The position numbers and the translations under genes are program-made. This document shows, piece by piece, positions 47,101 through 61,385 of a stretch of 64,000 nt of DNA. The notes under the pieces are model-generated. The model did not search any database, was not told the DNA's origin, and saw nothing but the letters and a program-made list of their open reading frames with translations. Source of the DNA: Trichobilharzia szidati (taxonomy: Eukaryota; Platyhelminthes; Trematoda; Strigeidida; Schistosomatidae); NCBI GenBank assembly GCA_944472155.2, contig OX235279.1, forward strand, positions 115,932,110 to 115,996,109, given 5' to 3'. How positions within the stretch are numbered: the first letter of the stretch is position 1; every line of letters starts with the position of its first letter.

Positions 47101-50100
47101 TCAACATCGGACTCAAATAGACCACACAGCGACATGCAATCGTTGGCTGGGGTTGTTAGTAACCTAAAACCAAAAGTCAGTAGATTTCTATTACCTCACC
47201 CGAACCGACAGACGTAAAACGAATTATTCCCACGAGCTTCGAGAGTGATGATAGGAGACAAATCTTTGTGATAATTATAGGGAGATCAGGTTGACAAATA
47301 TACTATAAAACATTCCAGGTTCAGTGGACATGCTTGGCCTGAGCGATAGTCTGGAAATCAAAAGCGAAGAAACCACACAGGCTTTAGATCAGGATGAGGG
47401 TGTATTGATCAGGTCTTCGCCCCTTGACAGATTATGGAAAATAGGCATACATGCCAAGGTCCAACAATCGCCATATTTGTTGACCTGCAGGCGTCATTCG
47501 ACTCTGTCAACCAAGTGGTGATGTGGCAATGTTTGGCTGTGAAGGAAGACAAATACAGCGCACTGATCAAAGCACTCACTCCACTCAAACGAACTCATGC
47601 AGTCAGCCAGATGAGAGCTTACAGCGAGTTGTCACCTGACAACTGTGGTGACAACCAGTGGTGTCCGTCAGGGATGCTCATTGTCCCCATGTCTGTTTAA
47701 TTTCGCCACAGAGGTACTAATGGACTTAGCCCTGACTGACTTCAGCGAGTCAGCGACTGACTTGTTACCATCAAGGAATAATCTCGGTGACTTAGAACAT
47801 GCAGATGATATAGTCCTGCTCCTAGGTGAAGACGCTGATAAAATGCAGTCTTCTCAACACCTTGAGCATCAGTCTTCGAATGTTTGGCATGTCATTCGCG
47901 CCTGTTGTCAAATGTAAGATGATGCTAGAGGACTGAACAACAGTGACTAATTCCTAGCTTAGAGATAGGTAGTGAAGTGGTGGTTGAGTGTGTTGACCAC
48001 TTCACATATTTAGGAAGTTGTATCAGCTCCATCAGCAAGTTGATCACTGGATACAGAAGGATTGGAAGGAAAGTGGAAATATCTGAAATAATCAACAAAA
48101 CGTTTTAGGACATCCTACTAGCATATACTATTCAATCTCCGAATATCTGATTGGCAATCACTAAAAGTTTAAATAAGACTTTGGCTGTTTCATTGGTAAG
48201 GGATTAATGAGTGGCTTTTTGCTATCTGCCTGACCTTAGACCAATAAAAATATATTACTATTCAGTGTGTTTGCACAAACAACTAGTACTGCAAAGAAGA
48301 CAAGACTGAGGAGACTGAAAGGAATGTTTATTTGGTGAAATGTATGGTACATAGGTAAATTTGGAATACCATATTCTCAACCGGCCATTTGCACATCTTT
48401 ACCACATCCTTTACGAATTGGTCAAATATCGTCACATTCGATAGCTTCTTGGATTCTGCATCATATGGCAACATTCTTCTCATGGTTCTCTTCTTTGATT
48501 GCTCTTTCCAGTGTGCCAAACGTATTGTTACTTTTCTGAATTCGTTTCTGATATACTACTTAATCGGATTATAAGTAGCTATCACCACACTCGCCCCCTC
48601 ATTATAAAGGCTCTACTGTAACCGCCTTGATCGCCGCACAGACGTTTCATCCTGCTGCTCTTCTGGTATCTTGTCTTGACATTCTTCTCTCCATCTTTGT
48701 AGCAGACTGGCGCTTACTCTTTTCTCTTTATCTCCTCTCTTTATTGTGTACACTGGACCGCGTTTCGATGTGACCACATATGGTCCCTCCCACTTCGGCA
48801 GAAGCTTTCCTGATCCTGGTCCACTTCCGGTCGTATACTTTCGTTCTCTACATTTCACCTGGTCACCTACTTCAAACAGCTTCCAAGCTTTGATTTGTTT
48901 CTTGCCATAATTTTCGATGTCTTTCTTGCGCTTCTCTTGTATATTCTCAATAGCTTGTTTCCGCTCACTTGTCCATCTCTTACTGTTCCGTTTTTGTTGT
49001 GTTGGCCAAGTCTTATGGTGCACCGGTAAGCGTGGTTTCCTCCCATACATCAGCTGGAAAGGCGACTTTTTTGTTGTCCCTTGTACTGTGGCACGATGTG
49101 CTAGTAATACCAACGGTAAGTCAGTTTCCCAGTTGCCTCTTTTCGCAGCTATCCATTCCTTGAGTGTACGATTGTTCCTTTCGGTTAAGCCGTTTGTCTG
49201 CGGATGATACGGACTCGCTCTAATCCTCTTAATACCCAGTGCCTCCAGACGAGTCTTGAACTCCTCACTTTCAAAACAGGGGCCTTGATCTGTCAATATC
49301 ATTTTTGGTACACCATGATCCGCCACAATATGTCGAATGACTGCCTCGGTTACGGTCTTGGCGCGCTGATCTGGAATCGCTACAGCATTTACCCACCGCG
49401 TGGCGTGTTCTGTCACCATTAAAATGTATTGATTTCCACTTGCTGTTCGAGGGAAAGGACCCATTATGTCCACGGACCATAAGTCACCAACCGCCGTTAC
49501 GGGTATCGTTTGTAGCTGTGGTCGAATGCACCGATCACCCTTCATCAATTGACACTGTGGGCAAGCGAGTACGTAGTTTGCAATATCGCTTCTCATGTTT
49601 GGCCAGTAAGCACTTTGGCTCACTAGGTCGTATGTTCGTGCAACTCCTGTATGAGCTAGTTGGTGGCATTCTTGAATGACCCCACAACGAAGGCTTTTCG
49701 GTATCACTGTAACCCAGCTACCATCACTGTCTTTCCAAGTTAGGACGCCGGCAGCGTTTAGTTTGAGTCTATGTTTTTGCTGCAGTAGCATCTTTAACTC
49801 TCTATTCTCTGCTGCCATTTCAATTTCTTTCCCTTCACGTATCATCTGAATGACTGTCTGGTAGTTCAGTCTTATTATCTGATCTCGACAAATAGTCAGC
49901 TATTACATTTTCTTTTCCTGGAATATGTCCAATCGTGAAGTCATACTCTTGTAGGCGTAAAATCCATCCTGATAACTTCCCTCGTGGATCCCGTGCTGTT
50001 TTTAACCACTGCAGAGGTTTGTGGTCGGTCGCGATGTGGAATCGGCGGCCGATCAGATATGGTCTCCATTTTTCTAGTGCCCAAACAATGGCTAAACACT

Positions 50101-53100
50101 CCTTTTCCACCGTAGAATACTTCTGTTCTGCAAGTGTCAACATACGGCTAGCGTATTCAACAACCCCATCCGTTTGTCTTAAAACAGCACCTATACCATA
50201 ATCACTGGCGTCTGTCGAAACTGTGAACTGCTTCCCCGGCGCCGGCAGTTTCAACGTCATCTGTTGACCATCTAACAGCTCTTTAATTCGCTCAAACGTT
50301 TGCTGTGCCTCTTCCGTCCACATGAATTTCGCGTCACTCAGCAACGTATATAGTGGTTTTGCTATTTCATTGAAATTTTTGACAAATCGGCTGTAGAATG
50401 CCGCTCTTCCCAAAAACTGTCTCAGCTTTCGCTTTGAATTTGGCACTTCGCTGGTTTTGACCGTCAGGATCTTCTCCGACAATGGCCGTATTTCGCCATT
50501 TCCCACTTTGTAACCCAGGAGGACAACCGTGTTTTTAGCTATTTGGGACTTGTTCTTATTAATCCGCAGTCCAAAGTCATCAATTCTCTTTAAGATAGCT
50601 TCGATGTGGTCTACATGGTCGCTTTCCGTCTCACTATACACCACCAAGTCATCTCCATATACTTCTACGTTCTTCAGACCCTTCAGTAATAAGGTCATTA
50701 ATCTTCTGAATGTAAATGGGGCACCTACCAATCCAAATGGCATTCGTTTAAACTGGTATTGTTTCTGCCCAACTGTGAAAGCTGTTTTACTTCGATCACT
50801 TTCTGCTATTGGGATCTGCCAGTAACCCGATCGTAGGTCGAACACGGTGAATAACTTGGCTTTATGAAGGCGATCAAGAGTTTCTATTACGGTAGGCATT
50901 GCACACTGTTTTACTTCGGTGAGGCTATTCAGCTGCCTGAAGTCGACACAAAATCTATATTTCCCGTTAGCTTTCTTCACCAAAAGGATTGGCGAACTGT
51001 ACGGACTGTCGGCTTCTTCTTCTCTATCTATCAACGAAACTGCGGCCCCTGTGTCGATCAAACAAACTATTTCTTTTTCGTTCACCCGTAATCTCCCGTA
51101 CACTGAACCTCTTTCGACTAACCTGACCACCCCCAAACCCGAGCGAGAAAAAGAAGGAAGACTGTACTGTTTAAAGTTTTTCTGCCTTCGTTTCGGGCAG
51201 TTTCTCTGCCAGTGACCGGTTCCTCCGCAAGCAAAGCATCTGTTGTTTGTTCTTTTCTTTATCTGCATAGCCGCCACCTGTTGTTTCAACTCTTCAATCT
51301 GGTCTTCGATCTTCTTGGAATCTTGGCCCTCCGACATCACTGGAGCAACATGCGAGGTCATTATCTGCCTTGTCACCTTGGCCATTTCATAGACATCCAT
51401 TGGCTGAGCTGCGTTAACTAGCTGCAACTGATGCGCGATATCTGTCGGGACGCATTCGAGGAACTGAGATGCAAGCAACTGCTCCCGTGAATCTTCGTCT
51501 AGGGTGGGTAACGCGCGTCGCAGGTGATTCATCAGCGTTACTGCGAAAACCAACGGATCCCCATCGTGGCCAAGTCTCAGCGTCCGAAACTTCTGCAGCG
51601 CCTCTTGTCTGTCCGCAGGGCTGTCGAACTCGCACACGAGCCTCTCGACGACCTTGTCCCACGCCGCCTCACCTTCCAGCTCCCGAGCGTTGTCGTACGC
51701 AGCCTTCGCGCGGCCCCTCAGCAGCGTTCCCAAGACAACCAGCTTCGCCTTCTTCTCCTGCACTCCAACCAGCTCCGCGACAGCTTCGAAGTCCCTGAGA
51801 AACGTCCGCACATCTCCCTCCTCGAACACCTGCGGCCACGGCACCTTCATCTCCGGCAGAGGCAGCGACACCAAATGTAAAGAAGACAAGACCGAGGAGA
51901 CTGAAAGGAATGTTTATTTGGTGAAATGTATGGTACATAGGTAAATTTGGAATACCATATTCTCAACCTGCCATTTGCACATCTTTACCACATCCTTGAC
52001 GAATTGGTCAAATATCGTCACATTCGATAGCTTCTTGGATTCTGCATCATATGGCAACATTCTTCTCATGGTTCTCTTCTTTGATTGCTCTTTCCAGTGT
52101 GCCAAACGTATTGTTACTTTTCTGAATTCGTTTCTGATATACTACTTATATCGGATTATAAGTAGCACTCACCACAGTACCAATCTACAACAAGCGCTGA
52201 TAACCTTGGATAGTATTCATTATTTTCGCACAGCATCTAATGTATTTGCAACAGTTGGATTAATTACACCGAACTGTAACACCTGAGAATTGTTTAATTT
52301 TTTGAGGAGGAAGCAACAGTTTTAACCACCTTGTTACTGCAATTTAAATCACACGCTAGACACAAGGAAAAAACGTCTGTATATTTTACTGAGTAAATAA
52401 CTTTGTCAATTGAAACTCAGGGTTGATAAACACTGCAAAACTGAGAAGGGCGTCAGTAAAACAAATGTTTGTGTCTAATCAGATAACTCACTTTATGGTG
52501 AATTATTATCTGGAATTAAGAAATCGAAATCTGAGAAACAGTGATTTAAAAGACTTCAAACTGTAGGGAGAGCATTTTCTGTGGTGAGTATTATCCAAGA
52601 CTACTTGACTGAAAAGCCATTATTGACTGGCTATTCAACCACTTAGGTTGCAGAAGGTTTTGGTGGTACCTAAGTATCCGTTCAATATTTCTACATTAGC
52701 CAACCAGCTTGGTCTTCACATTCCACTTACACACAAGTGAGAAAATAGATACAAAAAGCAGATCAAAGAGATTATAAATGTTTCAGTTTAGTGACTGTGG
52801 ATTCGGTTTAAAGACAATTGCTGGGGAAAGAAGTTTAAAGATTCAATCAAAACAGCCAAAACAAGATGAATTCCTGAGTAGCTGGAATCAAAAACTACAC
52901 TGTGTGACATTCCGAGAAATTGTATTCTGAAAGTGTAGTAAGAAACCAGTGTTTACATAGAATCACATATACTACTGATTTAATGAGATGCCTAGTTGTA
53001 TACCACTCAGATTGCGTTGAACTGTAAAAATTGCAGATTAATTTGGAAATTGAGAATATGGTTTATGGTAGCAATGTTGTTTGGTGATCGATCAACAAGG

Positions 53101-56100
53101 TACTTCAGAATTTATCCTTTTACCAACCACCTATACCAGCTGATCTGGTGATTTATTTCAGTAAGAATTAAGCAGGGTCATGTTAAACAGACATGCACAA
53201 ATACCAAAAAAATGGTATTCCGTTTGTCAGCTTAAATCGATAGCATGAAAACACGAGAAAACAAATACACTGATATATGTTACATACTATGTAACAGAAT
53301 GTATATTCGAGAAAGTAAATCAAGAGCTATAAAACAAGTTTACACGCCCTTACATCACATGAGTAGTAAACACGCCTTATTGATCTATTCGCTCTATAAC
53401 ATTAGTGAACATTCCAATATTTGTTAATTCACCAGTGACAAACATTTTTTTCAGTGAAAAACCGTAATAAACGTTCACTAGCCAACAAAATGTTGTTATT
53501 CAGTTGTAAACATTAACACTAAGTGACGTAAAATCTAAATATAACCTATGCCTCACTATAACTATACTACACTGCTTATTTCGGGTTGAAATATTTTCTT
53601 TTAACCCTGCAACGAACATCTTAAAACCAACCATTCCTACATCTATTGTTGTACACATGCAAAATGTCCAACCATTGGATCAATCCATAACTGGTTTTAA
53701 GACATTTTTTCATTTATTAATACGCTAATCTAAAATTATATAAATAGTACTGATTGAGAATGAATGCTGATAAAAAAAGAACTGTGAGAATAAAGTGAGT
53801 ATTATAATACTCTAATTTTCTTTAAGTTAACTGGTTAGAAATCCTAGGAGACAAAAATCAAATCTACTCAAGTCTGAAAAAGAATATAAGCAAAATTCAC
53901 TGGAAAATTAAAGTCCTAACCACTTACTAGCTGTAGAAGGCGATTGATCAGGTTTAAATGTCTAACTGAAGTGGCTAATTACCTATTACGAAGACTGAGT
54001 CAACGCGTTTATTGGGTGAATGCAACTCAAACATATAGTAGTTAAATATTTCAATGCCACTAGTTGACAATAATCTACGAATGCAACTTCGAAGTGTGCA
54101 AGTTGTTCGGTTGAAATAATTCGGAATCACTGTCCCAAAACTTTACATGCTTTCGTGTCAATCTCGAAAACCTTATTATTACACATATCTTCACCCCGCT
54201 TCCTCCCGATAGCATATAACGACGCCTGAAGTCGTTGTTTTAATGTCTTTTATCTTTTCATTTTGTAACTCCTTGTTTATATAATAATGTGACTTGTGGT
54301 AGATTGATCCGATAAGTTATAATGTCTGATTCTGTTATTTTTATCCATCTATCTTATGAATTTTTACAACTGACAAACTGTGTTCTTATTTGTTCATCAG
54401 TCGGTGAGTAACACATGTTACCTGACCAGTATTATTACTCGACTGACCACGATCTGTAAGTTGAGTAGGGGTCAAACTCACGATGAACCACTTGAAAGTC
54501 AAATACCTGCACCAGTGAACCACAGTCGCATAACTATTTGATATCACTTGGAAATCAAGCTATATATATATATATATATATGTTCAGTCAGTCTAAAGCA
54601 ATGTTTTGATTTTATGAATCAAATCTAAGTAATTTATACGAACTCTGATCGGAATTTGACCGAATAGTCCCACAATAACTAAGCGACCAGTGAGAAGTAA
54701 ACATATGTAAAAATTATATTTGTATATATCTCAGAGGTATTATGCATATATAATTTATATCACTTCTAGATAGTTTGTAGAAAAACTATGAAATGAAATT
54801 AACCTAAACAAATTTTTTTAGTTAAGTAGATGAAAACGGTAGTCTGAAGAATCCAATGACCCATCAAAATATTAGTGCATAAAAGTTATATAAAATTCAA
54901 TTAGTTACAATAAATGTATAAAAGTGCGAGTCTTTTGAATGGTAATCCAATCACTTCTCAATTATTAAATTACTAATAAGTTAGCATGCTCGAATTTATT
55001 TATTGCCCCAAAACAGATTATTTTTATGCGTAAAGAGGACAGCTGCCTCACGTAAGTGTGTACTGTTTGTAAGCAATAAAACTCACTGAAACCGAGTAAA
55101 GTTATGATGCAGCTATCTGAAGCGATTAATTAGTTTTAAAATCTTTCATGCATATAAAAAATCTATTTAACGAACCAAAAAATTTAACAGAAGATACCAG
55201 GTACAAACGAAAACTAAGGCCTGAATAAGACAAAGCCTGCTTGTGAATAAGCAACAATACCGTCAGAATATTCACAGACTTGAAGTGTAACACGTGAAAT
55301 ACAGACCTCTACAGTGGGAAAACAGTATGCCGCCTTAAAAGGTCAATTATGATATAACATGTAAAACGTTTTCTTATTTATGAAGGAGGTATTAAGAAAG
55401 ATGAACCACAATGTTAGCAGAAACGTGAGATAGAAACAAGACTTTACTTATGGACAAAGGAAATTTTGATCAATACCGCCGAGTAAATAATGAAGCAGTT
55501 TAGGATTAAACATTGTACAAGCTGCACATACTTCATACCCCCATGGAGTTTTAGTGTCAGCACTGAAGAAGACGCAAAACATACAGCATTATTCTAAGTG
55601 CACCGAAAGGACAGCATAAAACAGAGCTGTGAAATATGTCAGTTGAAAATTATCTTTGAAAATGCTGACGAGGTAACACATAACTAAACGAATAGATAGA
55701 ATTATTTGTTGGAAACACGTAACTATAATAAAGACATGGGTAGTGACATCAAGATAACTGAAAAAGCTTTCAGACTTATGGAAGATCATCAGACACGTTT
55801 ATGCCTTTAACAAGTGGAAAGATGAAGTAAGATTATGCTAGATGAATGCCACAATGATCCAAAAGGCTATTCTGACTGAGTTTCAAAAGTCCATCAAATT
55901 CTCACCATTCTCCATGCAATTACTCTTCCTATAATGCATTTCCGTTTATTACAATATCTTTACATTTCTTTTTCTACATCTTTCGTGAGCATTTATGAAG
56001 AATGATGAATTTCGTGCAAAGTTCTACTTGGAAAATTCAGTTCAGCAGGGCGTATCTGCAACTTTGAAAGAACCCATATCCCTTCTCAGATTTCAACCCG

Positions 56101-59100
56101 CGTCAATCAGTGTCAACTAGCACGAAAACTAGGTTCAAAGCTTCTTGCCCTGAGGGTGAGCTATTTAGAATGGTGGCCACGTCGCAAACCTGACTGATAG
56201 AATGCAGTCTGCACCAAACAAAGGGCTAGACACATTACACTAGTTAATAACTAGTGTCCAATCAAAGTATCCAATGCAGTCTTACAAAAGGTCAATCGCG
56301 AACGAGAATAGCTCAGTGGTAACATCTCTGACTGCAGCACTGGGTGACGCGGGTTCGAATCTCAGAAGGGGCATGGGTTCCTTTAAGGTGACCGATACGC
56401 CTTGCTGACGAGTGCCAAGTAGCATGAAACCTAGGTCCAAGGCTTCTTGCCGATTGCCTCCAACCATCTAATACCAACATTTCGCTTACCATTAGGGGAT
56501 ATATGTTTACATTCTATTCAGGGTTTAGGTTGATGCTTAACTGCCATAGATCACTTAAACTGCCGGAATAAAGGTACTTTACAGTGTTCCAGTAATCTCC
56601 TTCGATGAGTTATAGGGAGAGACAAGCTTGCTGAGGATCGTCTCACTAGCCGTGACCTTTTTTCAACGTTTTCCTTGGCAGGACAAGATGGTTAAAGGTT
56701 TTTATCTATTCCCCTTTACATTTCTCAAGTCTTAGTCACCACTGTTGTTCACGGTCCTTCCAAAGAATTCTAGCTAGACTAACGTCGAAAAGCTTTGATT
56801 CCTTTTTATTCTCGGAGCCTGTTGCAAACAGTTTTCAGATACCTCTAGTCAATACCACTGGTTTCTACCTACAATTGATTGCAGACTATCAGTTTTCTAC
56901 AATGCTGTTATTACAGAAGACTGGATAGGGTAAGAGACTTTTTTAGGATGCGCATAGTTGTCACACAGAAATGAATAAGTGTTCATTGTTCTTCTCACTA
57001 AACATAGATCTCACGTTGATGTCCAAAAGCTGGGTATATAAAGCAAGAGGGTTTCTCTTCCTTTTTTGCAGACGGAAGATGCCAGCAGAATGCATATATC
57101 CGTTCCCAAAGTAACGGCAATCTTCCGCCCATCCAATCAAACGATAACTTATAGCAAAGTCATCTATGCATATCTTAGAGATGATATGCATCTGTAGTCC
57201 TAGAAGTCAGTGTTTCACCTAGTTAGACTTTACAATGAATCTTATCTACGATTTGGATATCGAAAGATGCAATATGAAGTTAATATCGTACAGAAACTAT
57301 GTAATGGTATTAGCAGTGGCAAGAAGTCAAGAAGATAAAGAGGGTGGGCGATAGACAGGATTTTGTGAGCTCAAGAAAGTGTGTTGGCTGATGCTACCTC
57401 TTGGTTGTGTACATAATGGAAGTTTATTTTCTCCTCAAGTACAAAAAGGAGAAAAAAGGTTTCGTGATGCACAGCCTTAATGACCGAAGAAAAAAGGTTT
57501 TAGTTCCGTCACTCATGACCAATTAGGAAGTGGATTTTTGGAGCTTAATGCGTAGAGATAACCTTGCTTCCTGTCACAGACGACTATATGGTAGTAAGTT
57601 GCAATGTACAATTTTTGAACCGACCACTTCCAACACCCCTTATCTAAATCAATAAGACAACTTAATTGACTTACCTGTTACCTGGACGAAATGCCCCACA
57701 ACTCACTGTCAGTAGTCAGTAAGTAACGCGACAAATGAACACCAGAGATTAATTAACCTATAACTGTAAATGATTTTAGTCTGACTGCTATTCAACCGAC
57801 CTTTACGGGAGGTTGCAACCTGCAGGAAAATCCTAGTCAGCAAGGATCGTTACGAGCTCAACTAAAGCAACTACCGGTCCAGGGAGTATTCTCTTGGTCT
57901 ATATTGAATGTACACTGCATCTAAAACCCACAGTTCACCAGTCGCAAGTTAAGCTCTCAGGTTGATAAAATAGATACTTGCTCAAATGTCACATCAGTAT
58001 TCGAGAACTGATAAGACATCTAGCTAACCTTCTGTGCGCAGATTAGTAGATAGCTTATGTGAAAATCCATCCATTTTTTCATGCAGTGCTTGCCAATTAA
58101 CAACACAAATCGATGTTAGTCGGCAGTATACAGAAAAAAAAAGTAACCGATGACTCAGCTTAAATTGCACTAACATTTAATACAGTCTGTTTCTCTTACC
58201 TTGTTAATAAATCCGATAGGTTTTTTGCTTAGGCCAATTTAAAAGAACAGAAAAACAGAAGTTAATTATTCTCTTGTAGACACAGTTCTTCATGTCACAG
58301 TATTCGAAAAAGTCACATTATTTACTAAATGATATTGCAATTCACTAATCGATTTGGTATATTGCAAGAAAATCATTATAGCCAAGCAATATTATTCATG
58401 TTCGTGTGTCTGTACCATGTTTTAATAGAACAGTCCTTGCGCATGCCAGAAAAACAGCTATGAAAAGTAATTACCCTCTACCTTCACCTAATGTTATAGT
58501 ACTGTCTATCTGTCTGTCTGTTTTCGACATAGAACTTTGCGCTGATGTGCGGCAGTTCAAGTCGCCACACTCCATGTAGCACACAAAGGAAGAGAAGAAA
58601 GTAGGAGAAATGCATAATGTAGACAGTAAACAGAGGTGTGAGACAAAGGAGTAGTAATAACGAAGAACGAACAGTTTCATCGGAAATCATAAGTCACAAG
58701 GAGTGGATGCATCTGCGCCATTGAGAACGATTTTGAGGCATGTCACCAATTGTTTCCAACCATTGGTTTTTACCGTCTCGAGGACCCCAACCAGGAAGTC
58801 TACATCTCCCTACGTGACTAACTGTTGTGGATTTCATTGACTGGTGCCAAGTTTTGGTTTGACCGCCGCTAGCTCTTTTCCAGCCTGAACCTATATCAGC
58901 TAACATTGCCCGTCGAGGAAGGCGATGACTAGGCATACGTAACACATGTCCCAACCATCTCAGTCGATGTAATTTCACAGTCTCATCGATTGATTTCCCC
59001 GCCTTACCTAGTACTCGGCACCTAACCTCAATATTGTTCACCTTACTATACCACTTCACGCGGAAGATGGAACGCAGACATCTATGATCGAAGACAGCTA

Positions 59101-59928
59101 ATCTTTTCATGTCTTCTGCTCTCAATGACCAGGTCTCACAGCCATAAAGGAGGACGGAACGGACTGTTGAGCAGTACACACGCCCTTTGGTCGATAGTTA
59201 TAGTACTATCAGTGAATATCATAACTACAGTAATAATGTGATTCAGCAGATGCACAGTATAGTTTGGTTGACTAAGGGACTTAACTGAGAAATGTTACTC
59301 ACCAACAAAATGGAATTCCATGCAGCTGACAGCAAGTCATACGTACTGTGCGGGGGCTAGTGATTCTACATAACTGCCCAGAACTGAGTAGGTGATGAGG
59401 GTGTGAATCCGTGACCCACTAGTCTATCTACTCATATCTTAGTAGATGAGTAACGGTCAAGCCCGTAGTCAAGTGGTTAAATCAATGTGATACAATCTTA
59501 TACCTAAAATCGATCAAGAGAATATCACTATACACTTTAAACCATAAACTAATAATAAAGCCGTTGTGTCGGGTCCCAGTGGCTTAATGGTTTACGAGCT
59601 CGCCTTGTAGCCGGAAGGTCCTGGGTTCGAACCCCGGTGGGTGCGTGCTACTGAAGAGTCCCAAATTAGCTGCCCAGTACTCTCAGATTTTCTAATGGTT
59701 CTCTAACCGATGTCAGTTCGTGACAAAATCCTGCAACCAATCAAATCCCCGCAAACCAAGACTGGAATAAACTTTCTGATCATAGAAGTTTTATAAGAAG
59801 AGTACAATGGTAGATGAACCAGTATACGCAGTCACATTATCCCTGTATTCAATATAAAGATTCAATTATTAACTGTACGTAATAGCTTGATGTATATAAA
59901 ACGTGTTTTCCCTGGCTAAATAGTGGGC

Positions 59929-59973
<45 letters not shown>

Positions 59974-61340
59974 TGCTTATACTCGCCTCTTATTCACTCA
60001 TTATATATAAACACACTTAAGAAGTCAAATAGGAATAAAAGATCTGAAAATCACAAAGTAATGTGGCTCGTTGTATTCAGTGTACAAAATGAATGCACAG
60101 AATTTCTTGAAAATGTCGATTGTCCGATGTTGAGGAAGAGAACGCCATTTTCAAATCGAAATACCTACTTGATGTGCAGAAACCAAGTGAGGCGATCTCA
60201 CAAACGTTGCTGACGTTAATTCGGTGGCAGTTCTGTGTAGTAGCAGCTAGCAGTTTATTTCCCCTTTGACAAAAACGTGAAAGCAGTGAATTCCATTGTT
60301 TGAGTAAAGTCTTTTTTCAACGATATTGTGCATATGCAACTTTAAGTTGTCCTTCCTTTCTCATCGTTTTGATATTAGTTGATTATCTGTCATACCAGCA
60401 TTCATATCTTTGTAAATTGTAAAACATCTTCCATTCACTTATTGTATTCACACAGACTTTATTTGTTTACAGAATATTCATATTCCTGTTATTATTAAAT
60501 TAAGAAACTATAGTTAGTTTAATAGCATGGACAAGATGATTCAGAGCACATAGTTCTATTTGAACCCTGTGATGTAATCAGAAACATTTTCACTTAACCA
60601 ATGCATTATGTTTACCTTTGAGTCCTATGCATGACATCAATTCCTTCAAGGTTGCAGATGCACCTTGCTAACGTATGCCACCAAGCATAAAACCTAGGTC
60701 CAGGACTTTTCGCCAATCGCCTTCAACCATCTAACACAAATCAAATTAATTTATACAGTTGTGACTCATGAAGATCAGCTGATAATATCAACATACACGA
60801 CGTATATAACAAACATCGACTTCATGGTTTATCAATTCTTGCAGCAATCATTCTATCTCCATTCATTTTACAAAACCCATCGAATGTAGGGAATCAGCCT
60901 AATTTCCAGCTTATGTTGATAATGATAATGAGAGCTATTGAAGTCATTCCCTCAAATAATGTGAGCTTGAAGAACATTCTCTAACTCAACACTACCCACA
61001 TTAATAACAAGTTCATAAAAACCTTTCTTTCAAACCTTTTTAAATGACATAGCAAGAAACTCATTTTATCACAAAAGAAATAATAAAAATCATTACCGTT
61101 GCGAAACGAGTTTTGTCCACGGAATCCTCCACCATTTTCAAACTTCCCAAATCTATCATCATGACACCAATACGGTTTTGAACCACGTCCACGATGAAAA
61201 TTATTCTGAAAATGACCACGTGATGGACGCACATTTCCACGAGAATTATTTGAAAATCGACCTCCAATATCACATTCTGTGAATCGTAATATGTACAGGA
61301 ATAATTATGATTTAAGAGGATGTAAGATAGAAAAGAGCTC

Positions 61341-61385
<45 letters not shown>

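Larger units (their letters stand above)
48290..52176 (-). mobile_element. Ty3/Gypsy LTR retrotransposon with both LTRs
   Basis: Element of 3887 bp on the minus strand, flanked by GTAC at 48286-48289 and 52177-52180 (4-bp target-site duplication). LTRs begin TG and end CA. Between them lie a gag-pol frame and a separate integrase frame. The polypurine tract is at 48590-48600 and a possible primer-binding site is next to the 5' LTR. The two LTRs differ at about six bases and one indel in 300, so the insertion is fairly young. It resembles schistosome Gypsy families (Boudicca, Saci, Gulliver), though I cannot choose between them. Confidence 0.95.

Noticed and set aside
51469..51944. Long Arg/Pro/Ser-rich frames on the plus strand
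   Set aside because: They are shadows of the GC-rich gag region read on the opposite strand.
56282..56467. Minus-strand 61-codon frame
   Set aside because: It lies wholly within the SINE and is a chance frame seen in many SINE copies.
59572..59644. Functional tRNA gene
   Set aside because: Only five of seven acceptor pairs form, and the box A and box B context fits a SINE or pseudogene better.
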